From CAYLZW01 sp964388085 (GTDB taxonomy: Bacteria; Myxococcota; UBA727; CAYLZW01), in contig CAYLZW010000008.1 of the NCBI GenBank assembly GCA_964388085.1, positions 1-55,781 of the forward strand: 55,781 nt of DNA, read 5' to 3'. The position numbers and the translations under genes were made by a program. Every line of letters begins with the position of its first letter. Position 1 is the stretch's first letter. The notes below the pieces were generated by a model that saw nothing but the letters and a program-made list of their open reading frames with translations, ran no database searches and was not told the origin of the DNA. Shown piece after piece: positions 8,439 through 17,326 of the stretch.

Positions 8439-11006
8439 CTATTCGGCGCGCGGCAGGAGCAGCAGGCGCCCCTCTGCGTGCTGCTCCACGTCGCCGCGGG
8501 CGCGCGGCAGGGACAAGAGCTCACCGCGCTCCCAGCGCTCGATGAGGCCTCCGTAGCGCTCGTCGCCGATGTGACCGGTGTTGCCAAAGTCCGTGACGAG
8601 GCGGGCCTGCACGGGTTCGCTCATCTCGGCGACGAAGCGCAGCACGGCGCCGCTGCGCACCGGCAGCCCGGCCTCGGCGCGCGGCGCTCGATTCCAGCCG
8701 CTCTGCGCGCGGGGATCGGCGGCGAAGGCGGCGCCGATGAGGGGAGCGCTCGCCAGCGGCCCGGCGGCGGCCAGCGTGTGCACCTTGCCCCAGACCCAGC
8801 CCTCGGGGTCGGCCCCCGCGTACTCGATGACGCGCGTCAGGGCCCGCTCGGCGGCGTCCTTCACGAAGCCCCCGAGGCCCTCTCGCTGCGGCGTACCCTG
8901 GTCGTCGAGCAGCGCGGACGGCGTCTCGCTGCCGTCCTCGAGCAGAGCCCGCTCGATGGCCATCACCACGAAGGGCTGGTGCAAGAGCTGCCGGGCGACA
9001 TCGGGGCCGAGGTGGGCCGCCAGGATCTCCTCCTGCACCGTCGCCAGCAGCACGGTGAACGGCAGGGCGCCCTTCGAATCGACGCTATAGGAACCGTCAA
9101 AGTGACGTACGGCGTCGCAGAAGGCCCGCGCGAGCGCCTGCGGGTGGTTGCTGATGCGCTCGGGGCAGGCCGCTCCGAGAGGGCCCGCCAGGGCGCGCGC
9201 CTCGACGCTGACGATGTCCTGCTGGATGGCGAGCAGCGAGTCGGCGTCGGCCTTGCCCGCCGCGAGCAGGGCCCGCACGCGCTCGTCGATGCGCAGCGCG
9301 CGGTGCGGCGTGGCCGCGTAGCCGCCGACGCTGCGCGCGGCGCGGTGGTCGTCGGCGGTGATGCGCTGGTTCGCCGCCACCAGATAGCCGCTCGCGGGGT
9401 CGGTGCTCGCGGGGTGCTCCTCGGCCGCCAGGTAGCCGCTCCAGCCGGCCGCCGTCGTCGAGCCGTCGCGCGGCAGCGAGCTCGGCTCCGACGAGCGGCG
9501 CACGGGGATCTTGCCGGTCAGCCGGTAGGCGATGTGCCCGTCACGGGTGGCGAGCAGCGCGCTCTGGCTCGCGGCCATATTGCCGAGCGCGCGGCTGGCC
9601 TCGTCGAGGTCGCGGGCGCGCGCGAGCTGCCAGAAGGCCAGCAGTTGGTTCTGGGTGGCCTCCGGATCGAAGCCGCTCCAGAGCAGCGCGTAGGTCTCGC
9701 CCGGCTCCATCTCGGTCTCGTAGCCGGGCGGCAGCACCGGGCCGAACATCGTCGTCGCCCAGGACTCGCTCAGCAGCGTGTCCCCGCCGGCCAGGAAGCG
9801 CTCCACGTGCGTGCCGAAGGGGAGCTCGCGGCCCTCGACGAGGTAGCGCCCCTTGTGCTCGGGCGAGACCTTGAGCCGGACGAGATCTTGCGTGTCGGCG
9901 AAGGACGTCGTCATGGCCCAGGCGACCTGGTCGGAGTGGCCGATGACGACGGCGGGGATGCCGGGCAGCGTCACGCCCGTGACCGAGAGCCCGTCGCTGC
10001 CCTCGAGGTGCGCCAGGTAGAAGACGCCCGGCGCCCGGTGCGCCAGGTGCGGATCGTTCACGAGGATCGGCCGGCCGCTCGCGGTGCGCGAGCCGTGCAC
10101 CGCCCACGCGTTCGAGCCGCCCGGCAAAGGCAGCGACGAGAACAGCTCCATGAGCGAGCTCTCGAGGGGCGCGCGCGGCGGCGCAGGCGGTCCGCCGGCC
10201 GCCGGCACCGACGCCTTCGCGGCCGGCTCCTCGGCAGGCGAAGCGGGCCCCACCCGGTCCGGCAGCGGCGCAGCCTCGAAGGAGCGCGGCACGAAGGAGG
10301 CGGGCGGCGTCACCACCTCCTTGCGCACGATGGGCACGTCCGCCGAGGGCACGTCCTGCAGCAGCGCCTTTCGTCGTGGATCGCCCTGCGGCAGGCGCGC
10401 GACGACGCGGGCGCGCGCGAGCTCGGCGCGCAGGTCGAGCGAGAGCTCCCAGTTCTGCAGGCGCGCGATGGCGAGCACGTCGCGCACCTCGAAGGGTGAC
10501 GCGTTCAGCCCGAGCAACTGCATCTCGAGGCTGCGGCCGGCGTGCGCGGCGCCCTCGTTGAGCCCGGCCACGTAGGCCTCGGCCAGCGCGCGCGCCTGCG
10601 GCGGCAAGGCCGCCTCCTCGTCGTCGAGCCGGTAGCTGAGCAGCCGCAGGCGTCGATCTTCCTCGACGAGACCCTTGCCGAAGATCTCGCCGAGGCGCCC
10701 GCTGGCCGCGTGCTTCAGCACGAGGACCTGGAACAGGCGATCGCGCGCGTGCATGAAGCCGAGGCCGTACGCGAGGTCCTCGTCGTGCGCGGCGTAGATG
10801 TGCGGCACGCCGTGCTCGTCGAGCAGCACCTCCACCTGCCGCGCTGGACCGGCGCTGACCCGCGCCTCGTGGACGAGCCCCCCGTCCCCGTCGGCGCGGG
10901 CCGGCGCGAAGAAGCTCGCCCACGCGCAGCCCGTGACGCCGAGCACGAGGAGCAGGGCGGCATACAGCGGCGCCCTTGCCGCGCGGGCCGGACGGCTTAC
11001 GATCAC
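8439..11006 (-). CDS. penicillin acylase family (Ntn-hydrolase) lipoprotein
   Basis: 855 residues from a GTG at 11006. The N-terminus has a membrane segment ending LGVTGC, a lipobox, so it is probably outer-membrane anchored. HGVPHIYAAHDEDLAYGLGFMHARDR is the conserved alpha-chain opening. GGSNAWAVHGSRTASG holds the nucleophile Ser near residue 298, which becomes the N-terminus of the beta chain after autocleavage; NDPHLAHRAPGVFYLAHL follows. The family hydrolyses amide bonds of penicillins, acyl-homoserine lactones or aculeacins; the substrate here cannot be read. The GTG lies four bases from the divergent YccF start, so each promoter must lie within the other gene. A second, clearly related gene sits at 19806. 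Confidence 0.92.
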   Translation of the reverse strand: MIVSRPARAARAPLYAALLLVLGVTGCAWASFFAPARADGDGGLVHEARVSAGPARQVEVLLDEHGVPHIYAAHDEDLAYGLGFMHARDRLFQVLVLKHAASGRLGEIFGKGLVEEDRRLRLLSYRLDDEEAALPPQARALAEAYVAGLNEGAAHAGRSLEMQLLGLNASPFEVRDVLAIARLQNWELSLDLRAELARARVVARLPQGDPRRKALLQDVPSADVPIVRKEVVTPPASFVPRSFEAAPLPDRVGPASPAEEPAAKASVPAAGGPPAPPRAPLESSLMELFSSLPLPGGSNAWAVHGSRTASGRPILVNDPHLAHRAPGVFYLAHLEGSDGLSVTGVTLPGIPAVVIGHSDQVAWAMTTSFADTQDLVRLKVSPEHKGRYLVEGRELPFGTHVERFLAGGDTLLSESWATTMFGPVLPPGYETEMEPGETYALLWSGFDPEATQNQLLAFWQLARARDLDEASRALGNMAASQSALLATRDGHIAYRLTGKIPVRRSSEPSSLPRDGSTTAAGWSGYLAAEEHPASTDPASGYLVAANQRITADDHRAARSVGGYAATPHRALRIDERVRALLAAGKADADSLLAIQQDIVSVEARALAGPLGAACPERISNHPQALARAFCDAVRHFDGSYSVDSKGALPFTVLLATVQEEILAAHLGPDVARQLLHQPFVVMAIERALLEDGSETPSALLDDQGTPQREGLGGFVKDAAERALTRVIEYAGADPEGWVWGKVHTLAAAGPLASAPLIGAAFAADPRAQSGWNRAPRAEAGLPVRSGAVLRFVAEMSEPVQARLVTDFGNTGHIGDERYGGLIERWERGELLSLPRARGDVEQHAEGRLLLLPRAE
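10976..11003 (+). promoter_or_regulatory. promoter-like TTGCCG-N16-TACGAT
   Basis: A -35-like TTGCCG (10976) and -10-like TACGAT (10998-11003) end six bases before the ATG at 11010. This predicts a leaderless yccF-type transcript. It lies inside the start of the divergent acylase gene. Confidence 0.45.
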
Positions 11007-11009
11007 GGG

Positions 11010-11396
11010 ATGAGACTCTTGCTCAACCTCCTCTGGGCGACCTTCGGCGGCGGCTTCGTGATCGCGCTGCAGTACCTGCTCGGGGGGCTCGTGCTCTGCC
11101 TGACCGTGGTCGGCATCCCCTTTGGGCTCCAATGCTTCAAGCTCGCGGGCCTGTCGCTGTGGCCGTTCGGCCGTCACGTCGACGAGGACCCGAGCAGCAC
11201 CCCGAGCGGGGCGCTCTCCCTGGTGATGAACCTCATCTGGCTCGTGTTCGGCGGCTTCACGACGTTCCTGAGCCATATCGCGCTCGCGCTCTCCCTGGCG
11301 ATCACCGTCATCGGTATCCCGTTCGCGCTGCAGCATATGAAGCTCGCCGTGCTCTCGCTCTTCCCCTTCGGCCGCCGCGTCGTCGAGGAAATGTAG
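11010..11396 (+). CDS. YccF-domain inner-membrane protein
   Basis: 128 residues made of two tandem YccF modules. Each begins with a NL(L/I)W(A/L)xFGG motif (residues 6 and 75), has a hydrophobic helix, then GIPFxLQxxKLAxLSLxPFGR (about 37-55 and 107-125). Four membrane helices are expected. The family is widespread and its biochemical role is not firmly known. The start follows a -10-like element directly. It stands alone on its strand between a divergent acylase and a downstream kinase with its own promoter-like element. Confidence 0.9.
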   Translation: MRLLLNLLWATFGGGFVIALQYLLGGLVLCLTVVGIPFGLQCFKLAGLSLWPFGRHVDEDPSSTPSGALSLVMNLIWLVFGGFTTFLSHIALALSLAITVIGIPFALQHMKLAVLSLFPFGRRVVEEM

Positions 11397-11444
11397 AGCG
11401 CGAGCTTAGCGGCTCTCGTGGCGGCGTGCTGCAGCGAATCGCTG

Positions 11445-11450
11445 TACCCT
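11445..11450 (+). promoter_or_regulatory. -10-like TACCCT, 7 nt before GTG start
   Basis: TACCCT ends seven bases before the GTG at 11458 of the kinase gene, which has no Shine-Dalgarno. This is consistent with leaderless transcription. Confidence 0.4.
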
Positions 11451-11457
11451 GTCGGCC

Positions 11458-13899
11458 GTGAAGCGGATCGGGCGCTACGAGGTCGTGCGCGAGCTACGCG
11501 GCGGCGGCATGGGAACGGTGACCCTCGGGAAGAGCCCCGACGGTCAGCTCGTCGTCTTGAAGCGTCCGCACTCGGTCGATCCCGAGGCGGCCGTGCGCCT
11601 GCGCGACGAGGCCCGCATCGGCGCCCGCCTGCTCCACCCCTCCGTCGTCGACACGCTCGATCTGTTCGAGCTCGACAGCGGCGTGCCCGTGCTGGTGGTC
11701 GCCTATGTGGACGGGCCCTCCCTCGAGGTGCTGCGCCCGCTCGGGCCGCTGCCCATCGGCGTCATCGCGCGCGTGGGCCGCCAGATCGCGGAGGGGCTCG
11801 CCGCCCTGCACGAGAGCACCGACGAGCACGGCCAGCCGCTCCACATCCTGCACCGCGACGTGACGCCGGGGAACATCGTGGTCGGGCGCGACGGCGACGC
11901 GAAGCTCATCGACCTCGGCATCGCGCGCTTCTCCGAGCGCCAGGCCGAGCGCACGCAGGACGGCTTCTTGCGCGGCACCATGCGCTACCTCGCGCCCGAG
12001 CTTTTGCAGGGGGACACCTACTCGGCAGCGTCGGACCTCTGGGCGCTCGGCATGGTGCTGTGGGAGGCCGCGCTCGGCCGCTTCGCCTACCGGGGCGAGA
12101 CCGATCGCGAGGTGCTCGCGGGCATCCTGCGCGGGGAGCCCATGGAGCTCGACGAGGGCGAGCACGTCGACGAGGAGGTCATCGAGCTCATCCGCGCGCT
12201 GCTGCAGCCCTCGCCGCTGACGCGCATCAGGAGCGGCGCCGCGGCGGCCGCGCGCTTCGCTGCCATCTGCGAGCGCCACGAGGACACGGCGGCGCTCACC
12301 CGAGACGTCATCGAGCGTGCGCTCGTGCGCAAGAGCGAGCGCGACGCCGAGCAGAAGGCCAAGCTCGCGAGCATGCTGCGGCCGGAGAACCTCGGCTTCC
12401 CCGTCATCGGGCGCGGTCACGCGGTCGCCTCCGCGGAGCTGTTCGCCGACGAGGCCACCGCCGCCGAGGTCGAGCGCTATGACGACGGGGGCCGCGAAGA
12501 GCTCGCGGAGATGCCGCACACCGAGCCGCTCGGCGACGACGAGGACCCGCGCTCGCGCTGGCGGCACCGGGGCGGGCCTCCCGCGATCAAGGATGACCAC
12601 GAGGAGTACCCCACCGCCCCGCTGAAGGGCGCCGGCGCGCTGCCGAGCCGGCGCCCCCTCGCGGACGACGACGAGAAGACGGTCAACGTCCCCGCTCCCA
12701 TCAGCTTCCTCACCCCGCCGCAGGAGCGCGAGCTCGCTGGCGCGGGCCACGGGACCGACGACGAGCCCGACGAGGACGCGCTCGACCCGACCACCCCCAT
12801 GCCGACCCTGCGGCTGCCCGCGGCGGCGCTCCGCTCGGTGGACGGCGTCAACGCGCCCGCCGCCGCAGAGGCGACGCTCTCCTTCGACGGTGAGGACACG
12901 GCCTCGGTGTCGGACCCGCGCGTGCCGAAGGAGGCTTTCCGCTCGGACGCGCCCGATCTGCCCGCGCGCGCGCGCGAGCTCGACTCCGGCGAGATCGCGA
13001 CGCCCGACGTCATCGCGACCAGAGGCCCGGCCCCCGAGATCGACGACGACGAGCTCGAGGACATGCACACGCTGGACGGGCTCTCTCCCCTGCGCGCGCC
13101 GACGCCGGCGAAGGCCCCCGCGGAGGTGCTCATCCCGGCGCCCGCTGCGGCGGCGACACCGGCTGTCCTGACGAGCAGCAGCGAGCCGCGCCCGCTCGCT
13201 CGCATCGCCCTCGTGCGCAAGACCGCCGCGCAGCTCGCGAGCGAGCGCGCACGAAAGCACGCGCCGAGCGCCTCCATCGACGACCTGCCGCCGGCGCGCC
13301 CGAAGCCCCGCCAAGAGCTCGCGGACGACGACGTCACCACCGTCTCGCCCTTCTCGCCGCCCGGCGCGGACAGCGCCGAGCACGAGGCGCAGCGCGCGCG
13401 CAAGAAGCGAGGCCGAGGGGCGCGCCGGAAGGCCGCCAAAGAGAAGCGCGCCCCCGGCGGCGAGCGCGCGCCGCCCCCGCCCGAGGTCGTCACGCTCGCG
13501 GACGACCACGCCACCGAGTCGGCCAGCGCCGGCGAGGACGAGCCGGACCCCTCCTCCATCGAGACCCGCTTCGTCGACGAGGCGATGCTGAAACAGCAGA
13601 TCGCGGAGCGGACCGAGGTGTCCCCGCCCGAGGGCGCGCTCCCGTCGTCGGCCCTCGGGGCCCGCATGGTCGAGCTGCCGACGCCGCAGCCCCCCGTCGT
13701 CCCCGCCTTCCGTCCGGCGGAGGGCGCCGCTGCGAGTCATCCCTACGCCGCGGCCCCCAGCCCCGACGCGCACCCGGCCGCGACGCCGCTCGAGCAGCTC
13801 CCGGCGGCCGCGCGAGACACCCGAGAGCCTCCCCGCGAGCGCGCCGCCGGAGAGGTCATGAAGCTGAACGATATGGTGGCGTTCCTCGATGACGACTGA
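11458..13899 (+). CDS. Hanks-type Ser/Thr protein kinase with long disordered tail
   Basis: 813 residues from a GTG. Residues 1 to about 270 are an active-looking kinase: glycine loop RGGGMGTV (14-21), catalytic Lys35 in VVLK, HRDVTPGN (132-139, catalytic Asp134), metal-binding Asp152 in DLG (usually DFG), GTMRYLAPE and SDLWALG. The remaining ~540 residues are acidic, Pro/Ala-rich and disordered, with scattered Thr/Ser after Asp runs (DDDEKTV, DDDVTTV, SIETRF) that could be autophosphorylation or FHA-docking sites; this is inference. There is no membrane helix, so it is cytosolic, unlike PASTA kinases. A basic patch (RARKKRGRGARRKAAKEKR) lies near 645. No cognate phosphatase is adjacent. Confidence 0.93.
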   Translation: MKRIGRYEVVRELRGGGMGTVTLGKSPDGQLVVLKRPHSVDPEAAVRLRDEARIGARLLHPSVVDTLDLFELDSGVPVLVVAYVDGPSLEVLRPLGPLPIGVIARVGRQIAEGLAALHESTDEHGQPLHILHRDVTPGNIVVGRDGDAKLIDLGIARFSERQAERTQDGFLRGTMRYLAPELLQGDTYSAASDLWALGMVLWEAALGRFAYRGETDREVLAGILRGEPMELDEGEHVDEEVIELIRALLQPSPLTRIRSGAAAAARFAAICERHEDTAALTRDVIERALVRKSERDAEQKAKLASMLRPENLGFPVIGRGHAVASAELFADEATAAEVERYDDGGREELAEMPHTEPLGDDEDPRSRWRHRGGPPAIKDDHEEYPTAPLKGAGALPSRRPLADDDEKTVNVPAPISFLTPPQERELAGAGHGTDDEPDEDALDPTTPMPTLRLPAAALRSVDGVNAPAAAEATLSFDGEDTASVSDPRVPKEAFRSDAPDLPARARELDSGEIATPDVIATRGPAPEIDDDELEDMHTLDGLSPLRAPTPAKAPAEVLIPAPAAAATPAVLTSSSEPRPLARIALVRKTAAQLASERARKHAPSASIDDLPPARPKPRQELADDDVTTVSPFSPPGADSAEHEAQRARKKRGRGARRKAAKEKRAPGGERAPPPPEVVTLADDHATESASAGEDEPDPSSIETRFVDEAMLKQQIAERTEVSPPEGALPSSALGARMVELPTPQPPVVPAFRPAEGAAASHPYAAAPSPDAHPAATPLEQLPAAARDTREPPRERAAGEVMKLNDMVAFLDDD

Positions 13900-13944
13900 G
13901 CCGAGCGGAGCGAAGCCGAGCCGAGGTCTGTGCGCGCCGGCCGC

Positions 13945-14370
13945 TCAAGCGCTCGCGCCGGGCGCCTCTCGAAAGGCTTCCACGATCGCCTTCGGGATGC
14001 GCCGCGGCCTGCCCGTCACGGCGTCGATGTAGGCCCACAGGGTGCGCGCGCGCACGACCTCCTGCCCGTCGCTCACGCGCAGCACGCGCGTCTCCCGCCA
14101 CGAGCTGGCGCCCTTCCAGTCCGCGATCCAGGTCCGCAGCACGAGCTGCTCACCGTCGTAGGCCGGGCGTAGGTACTCGACCTCATGGCGCCGCACCACG
14201 AACACGGCGCCCTCGCGCTGGTAGGTCGCGAGATCGAAGCCGGCGGCGTCGCTGTGCGCCACCGCGATGTCTTGTACCCAGCGCACGTACACGATGTTGT
14301 TGACGTGACCGAGCGCATCGACGTCGGCGGCCGTAGGAACCTTTTGCTGCTCGAAGACGTTCGATTCCAT
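13945..14370 (-). CDS. acyl-CoA thioesterase, 4-hydroxybenzoyl-CoA/YbgC type
   Basis: This 141-residue hot-dog-fold protein has the catalytic signature VDALGHVNNIVYVRW near residues 17-31, where the Asp is the family's active-site acid. A central VVRRHEVEYLRPA strand follows. Members hydrolyse short- or aromatic-acyl CoA thioesters in the cytoplasm. The ATG at 14370 (MESNVFEQQ) gives the usual family length; longer readings upstream are unsupported. It is convergent with the kinase gene and divergent from the DUF2939 gene. The substrate cannot be predicted. Confidence 0.9.
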   Translation of the reverse strand: MESNVFEQQKVPTAADVDALGHVNNIVYVRWVQDIAVAHSDAAGFDLATYQREGAVFVVRRHEVEYLRPAYDGEQLVLRTWIADWKGASSWRETRVLRVSDGQEVVRARTLWAYIDAVTGRPRRIPKAIVEAFREAPGASA

Positions 14371-14497
14371 AGCCTCGCCGGTCCGGGCCCGCCGGCCGGG
14401 GCCTTGTCGCTGCGCGGCGAATGGGACATCCGTCAGCGCTCGCCGGCCCGACACAGAAGCACACTTCGGCCAAACGGGCGAGCCCCGCGGAGGCGCC

Positions 14498-15112
14498 GTG
14501 AAGAAACTCGTCCGACTGCTCCTGCTGCTCGTCATCGTGGCTGCCGTCGGCTTCGGCTGGTTCCGGCAAAGCGTGCACTTCGCCATCCTCGAGATCGGCC
14601 GCGCCGCCCAGGCCGGTGACGTCGCCACGCTCGAGAAGCACGTCGACATCAGCTCCGTGGTCGACAGCGTCGGCCGCTTCAGCGCCGAGGTCGCCAAGGC
14701 CGAGGCCAAGGGCATCGCCGGCGACAACATCATCGGCGATCTGCTGGGAGGCCTCGCGGGCGCCGTCGCTGACGAGGTCGTGCAGGCGGCGAAGCCCGAG
14801 CTCGAGATGAAGGTGCGCAGAAAGCTCGCGCAGGGCGAGGGCTTCGAGGCCTTCGGCCCCTTCGTCCCCTACGAGGGCTTCGAGGCCATCGGCCTCGTGC
14901 GCGACGCGGGCCCGAAGAAGACCTACGTCATGATCGCGGGCACCTGCTACGGCGAGCCCGCGAGCGTGAACGTGGTGTTCGAGCGCGTCCCGGGGCCCCT
15001 CGGCCTCGACGTGCTCGGTACCTGGCGCGCCACCGGCGTCGAGGAAGGCACGCTGCTGATCCTGGCGGAGACCTGCAAGGAGGCGGCGAACAAGCCGGCC
15101 GCCAAGAAGTAG
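14498..15112 (+). CDS. DUF2939-family envelope protein
   Basis: 204 residues starting at GTG 14498 behind a GGAGG Shine-Dalgarno. Residues 1-25 form an N-terminal membrane anchor or uncleaved signal (KKLVRLLLLLVIVAAVGFGW). The rest is mixed helical with the DUF2939 pattern AILEIGRAAQAGDVATLEKHVDI, followed by a second domain around YEGFEAIGLVRDAGPKKTYVMIAG. The function of the family is unknown. It is transcribed in the same direction as the metallophosphoesterase after a 106-bp gap. Confidence 0.8.
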   Translation: MKKLVRLLLLLVIVAAVGFGWFRQSVHFAILEIGRAAQAGDVATLEKHVDISSVVDSVGRFSAEVAKAEAKGIAGDNIIGDLLGGLAGAVADEVVQAAKPELEMKVRRKLAQGEGFEAFGPFVPYEGFEAIGLVRDAGPKKTYVMIAGTCYGEPASVNVVFERVPGPLGLDVLGTWRATGVEEGTLLILAETCKEAANKPAAKK

Positions 15113-15218
15113 CAAATGGCGTCGAGCGCACCCTCCGGCGCTTGCGCGGGCCTGCCTCGCTCCCTTTATTTGTGCTCTCTCGCGCTCGAAGGCGCCCTGC
15201 CCACGGAGACGCCCGCCG

Positions 15219-16397
15219 ATGTTCCGCCTCCTCTTCGTGAGCATCCTCCTCCTCGTGCACGCCTACCTCGCCGTCCGGCTGGTGCTGCCGCTCGACGCGA
15301 GCGTCGTCGTAAAGGGCCTCTCGCTCGGCGCCTTCGGGCTGGCGGCCGCGGTCTACCCGCTGGCCATGTACCTGCGCTTTCAGCGGGCGGGGCGCGGGCC
15401 GCTCGTCGAGGCCTTTCTGGTCGTCACCTACGGGCAGATGGGCGTCACCGGCTTTCTGCTCACCCTCCTCGTCGCGCGGGACGCGCTGTGGCTGCTGTGC
15501 TGGCTGCTCGACCTCGCGCTCGTCGCCAGCGGGCAGGAGCCGCTCTTGCCGAGCGATCCGGAGGCGCGCCGCGCCCTGCTCGTGACGACGAACGGCGCCG
15601 TGGTCGGGCTCGCGCTCTTGGCCTCGCTCGTCGGCTTCGCGGAAGCGCGCCGCACCCCGCGCGTCCGGCGCGTGCGCGTCCCCATCGAAGGGCTGCCCGA
15701 GGGCCTCGAGGGCTTCACGCTCGCGCAGCTCACCGACCTCCACGTCGGGCCCACCATCAAGCGCGACTTCGTCTCGTCCGTCGTCGAGCGCGTGCTGTCC
15801 CTGTCGCCCGACGCCGTAGCGCTCACCGGTGACTTCGTCGACGGCAGCGTGGCGGAGCTGAGCGAGCACGTCGCGCCGCTCGCCGGCCTGCGCGCGCGGC
15901 ACGGCGTGTTCTACGTGACGGGCAATCACGAGTACTACGCGGGCGCCGAGGCCTGGCTCGAGCACTTCGCGTCGCTCGGGCTGCGTACGCTCGTGAACGA
16001 GCACGTGGTCGTCGAGCACGAGGGGGAGCGCCTGGTCATCGCCGGCGTGTGCGACTACAGCGCGGGGTCGTTCGTGCCGCAGCACAAGAGCAGCCCGAGC
16101 GCGGCGCTCCGGGGAGCGCCCGACCACGTGCCGCGCGTACTGCTGGCCCACCAGCCGCGCAGCGCGCCGGCCGTGCGCGAGGCGGGCGGCGTCGACCTCA
16201 TGCTCTCGGGGCACACGCACGGCGGACAGATGTGGCCGTGGAACTTCTTCGTGCCCCTGCAGCAGCCCATCGTCGCCGGCCTCCATCGGCTGCACGATAT
16301 GTGGATCTACGTGAGCCGAGGCACAGGCTATTGGGGGCCGCCCTATCGCGTCGGCGCGCCGTCGGAGATCGCGCTGCTCACCCTCACGCGGGCATGA
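15219..16397 (+). CDS. membrane-anchored metallophosphoesterase (YkuE/YaeI type)
   Basis: 392 residues. The first ~145 residues contain four or five membrane helices. The C-terminal calcineurin-like domain keeps all metal-binding blocks: TDLHVG (about 172), GDFVDG (about 204), GNHEYY (about 234), LAHQP (about 308) and GHTHGGQ (about 330). This dinuclear metal site hydrolyses phosphoesters or pyrophosphates; relatives act on UDP-diacylglucosamine or phosphatidylglycerol phosphate. Topology puts the catalytic domain at the membrane face. The start is the first ATG after CGCCG; no strong Shine-Dalgarno. Confidence 0.93.
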   Translation: MFRLLFVSILLLVHAYLAVRLVLPLDASVVVKGLSLGAFGLAAAVYPLAMYLRFQRAGRGPLVEAFLVVTYGQMGVTGFLLTLLVARDALWLLCWLLDLALVASGQEPLLPSDPEARRALLVTTNGAVVGLALLASLVGFAEARRTPRVRRVRVPIEGLPEGLEGFTLAQLTDLHVGPTIKRDFVSSVVERVLSLSPDAVALTGDFVDGSVAELSEHVAPLAGLRARHGVFYVTGNHEYYAGAEAWLEHFASLGLRTLVNEHVVVEHEGERLVIAGVCDYSAGSFVPQHKSSPSAALRGAPDHVPRVLLAHQPRSAPAVREAGGVDLMLSGHTHGGQMWPWNFFVPLQQPIVAGLHRLHDMWIYVSRGTGYWGPPYRVGAPSEIALLTLTRA

Positions 16398-16444
16398 ACG
16401 ACGCGATCTCCGAGGGCGACGCGGCGTGACCCTCTTCATTCCGA

Positions 16445-17143
16445 TTAGGCGGCCTTGGCGGCGGGCTCATCCCAGGCGGGCGTGATCTGCCCGCGCGCGA
16501 CCAGCGCCTTCTCCGACGACACGAGGCCATCGCCGTGCTCGCGCGTCAGCCAGCGCGGGCGCTTGGTGCGCACCGCCCGCCGCTTGATGCGATGCCACTG
16601 CGGGCTGCCCGCCGGCGCCAGCGTGAGCAGATGACATTTGGCGCGCTCGAGCGACACGCGCAGCAATTGGCTCTTCGCGATGACGCCGTCGCGCTTTACC
16701 TGCGCGTCGCTGGCGGTCAGCAGATAGGCGTCGACGCAGGTCTCGTAGGCGAGCAGCGAGCGCTCGATCTGGTCGCGCAGGCGCAAGAGCGCGGCGTCCT
16801 CCGTCTCCGACAAGCGGCGCACCCGGTAGCGCGTGCGCTCGACGACGTCGAGGTAGCCGCCCGGCGTCAGGCGCGCGAGCGTCTTCGGGCAGCCGCGCTC
16901 CTCGATCTGGCAGGTGACGTCGTTGTACAGGCTCTGCAGCGAGCGGTGCGCCAGACCGCGCGACTCGCGCGCGGGCTCGACGAGCTCGAGCACCGCCGAG
17001 GCCTCCTCGAGATCACGAGCGAGCGTGCCGGCGGCCTCCAAGAGGCGCCTCGAGAGCTGCAGGGCGCCGAGCGACTCGGCCTCCTCCGCGAGGGACTCGG
17101 CGTGGCGAATGGCGGTCTCGACGTGACGAAGCGAAGCATGCAT
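16445..17143 (-). CDS. helical protein of unknown function
   Basis: 232 residues, mostly amphipathic helix by composition, with Leu/Glu/Arg-rich stretches throughout (SLAEEAESLGALQLSRRLLE; LVERT-like turns). Two Cys lie near 90-100 (TCQIEERGC). The C-terminus is basic then acidic (RRAVRTKRPRWLT). There is no signal peptide or membrane segment. I do not recognise a family. An AGGAG Shine-Dalgarno before the ATG at 17143 supports the start. It is convergent with the metallophosphoesterase and separated by about 180 bp from the methyltransferase gene, so it is probably a single-gene unit. Confidence 0.75.
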   Translation of the reverse strand: MHASLRHVETAIRHAESLAEEAESLGALQLSRRLLEAAGTLARDLEEASAVLELVEPARESRGLAHRSLQSLYNDVTCQIEERGCPKTLARLTPGGYLDVVERTRYRVRRLSETEDAALLRLRDQIERSLLAYETCVDAYLLTASDAQVKRDGVIAKSQLLRVSLERAKCHLLTLAPAGSPQWHRIKRRAVRTKRPRWLTREHGDGLVSSEKALVARGQITPAWDEPAAKAA

Positions 17144-17326
17144 GGTGGTCTCCTGTGCCGCGTGTGCGTACCTGAAACCACTTTGTGTGCCAGCCGTGCG
17201 TGCGCATTCCGCTGCGGTCTGCCCCTGTCAGGGCGCGGTGCGCGGTTTCAAATCGGACCGCGCGCGTTCCAGTGCGCGGCGAAGGCGCGGTGGAAATACC
17301 AGCCCAGGGAGGGCTGACGGTTCACC

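Noticed and set aside
8349..10499. 716-codon plus-strand open frame
   Set aside because: Antisense to the penicillin acylase gene; long shadow frames are usual at this GC content and it shows no family motifs.
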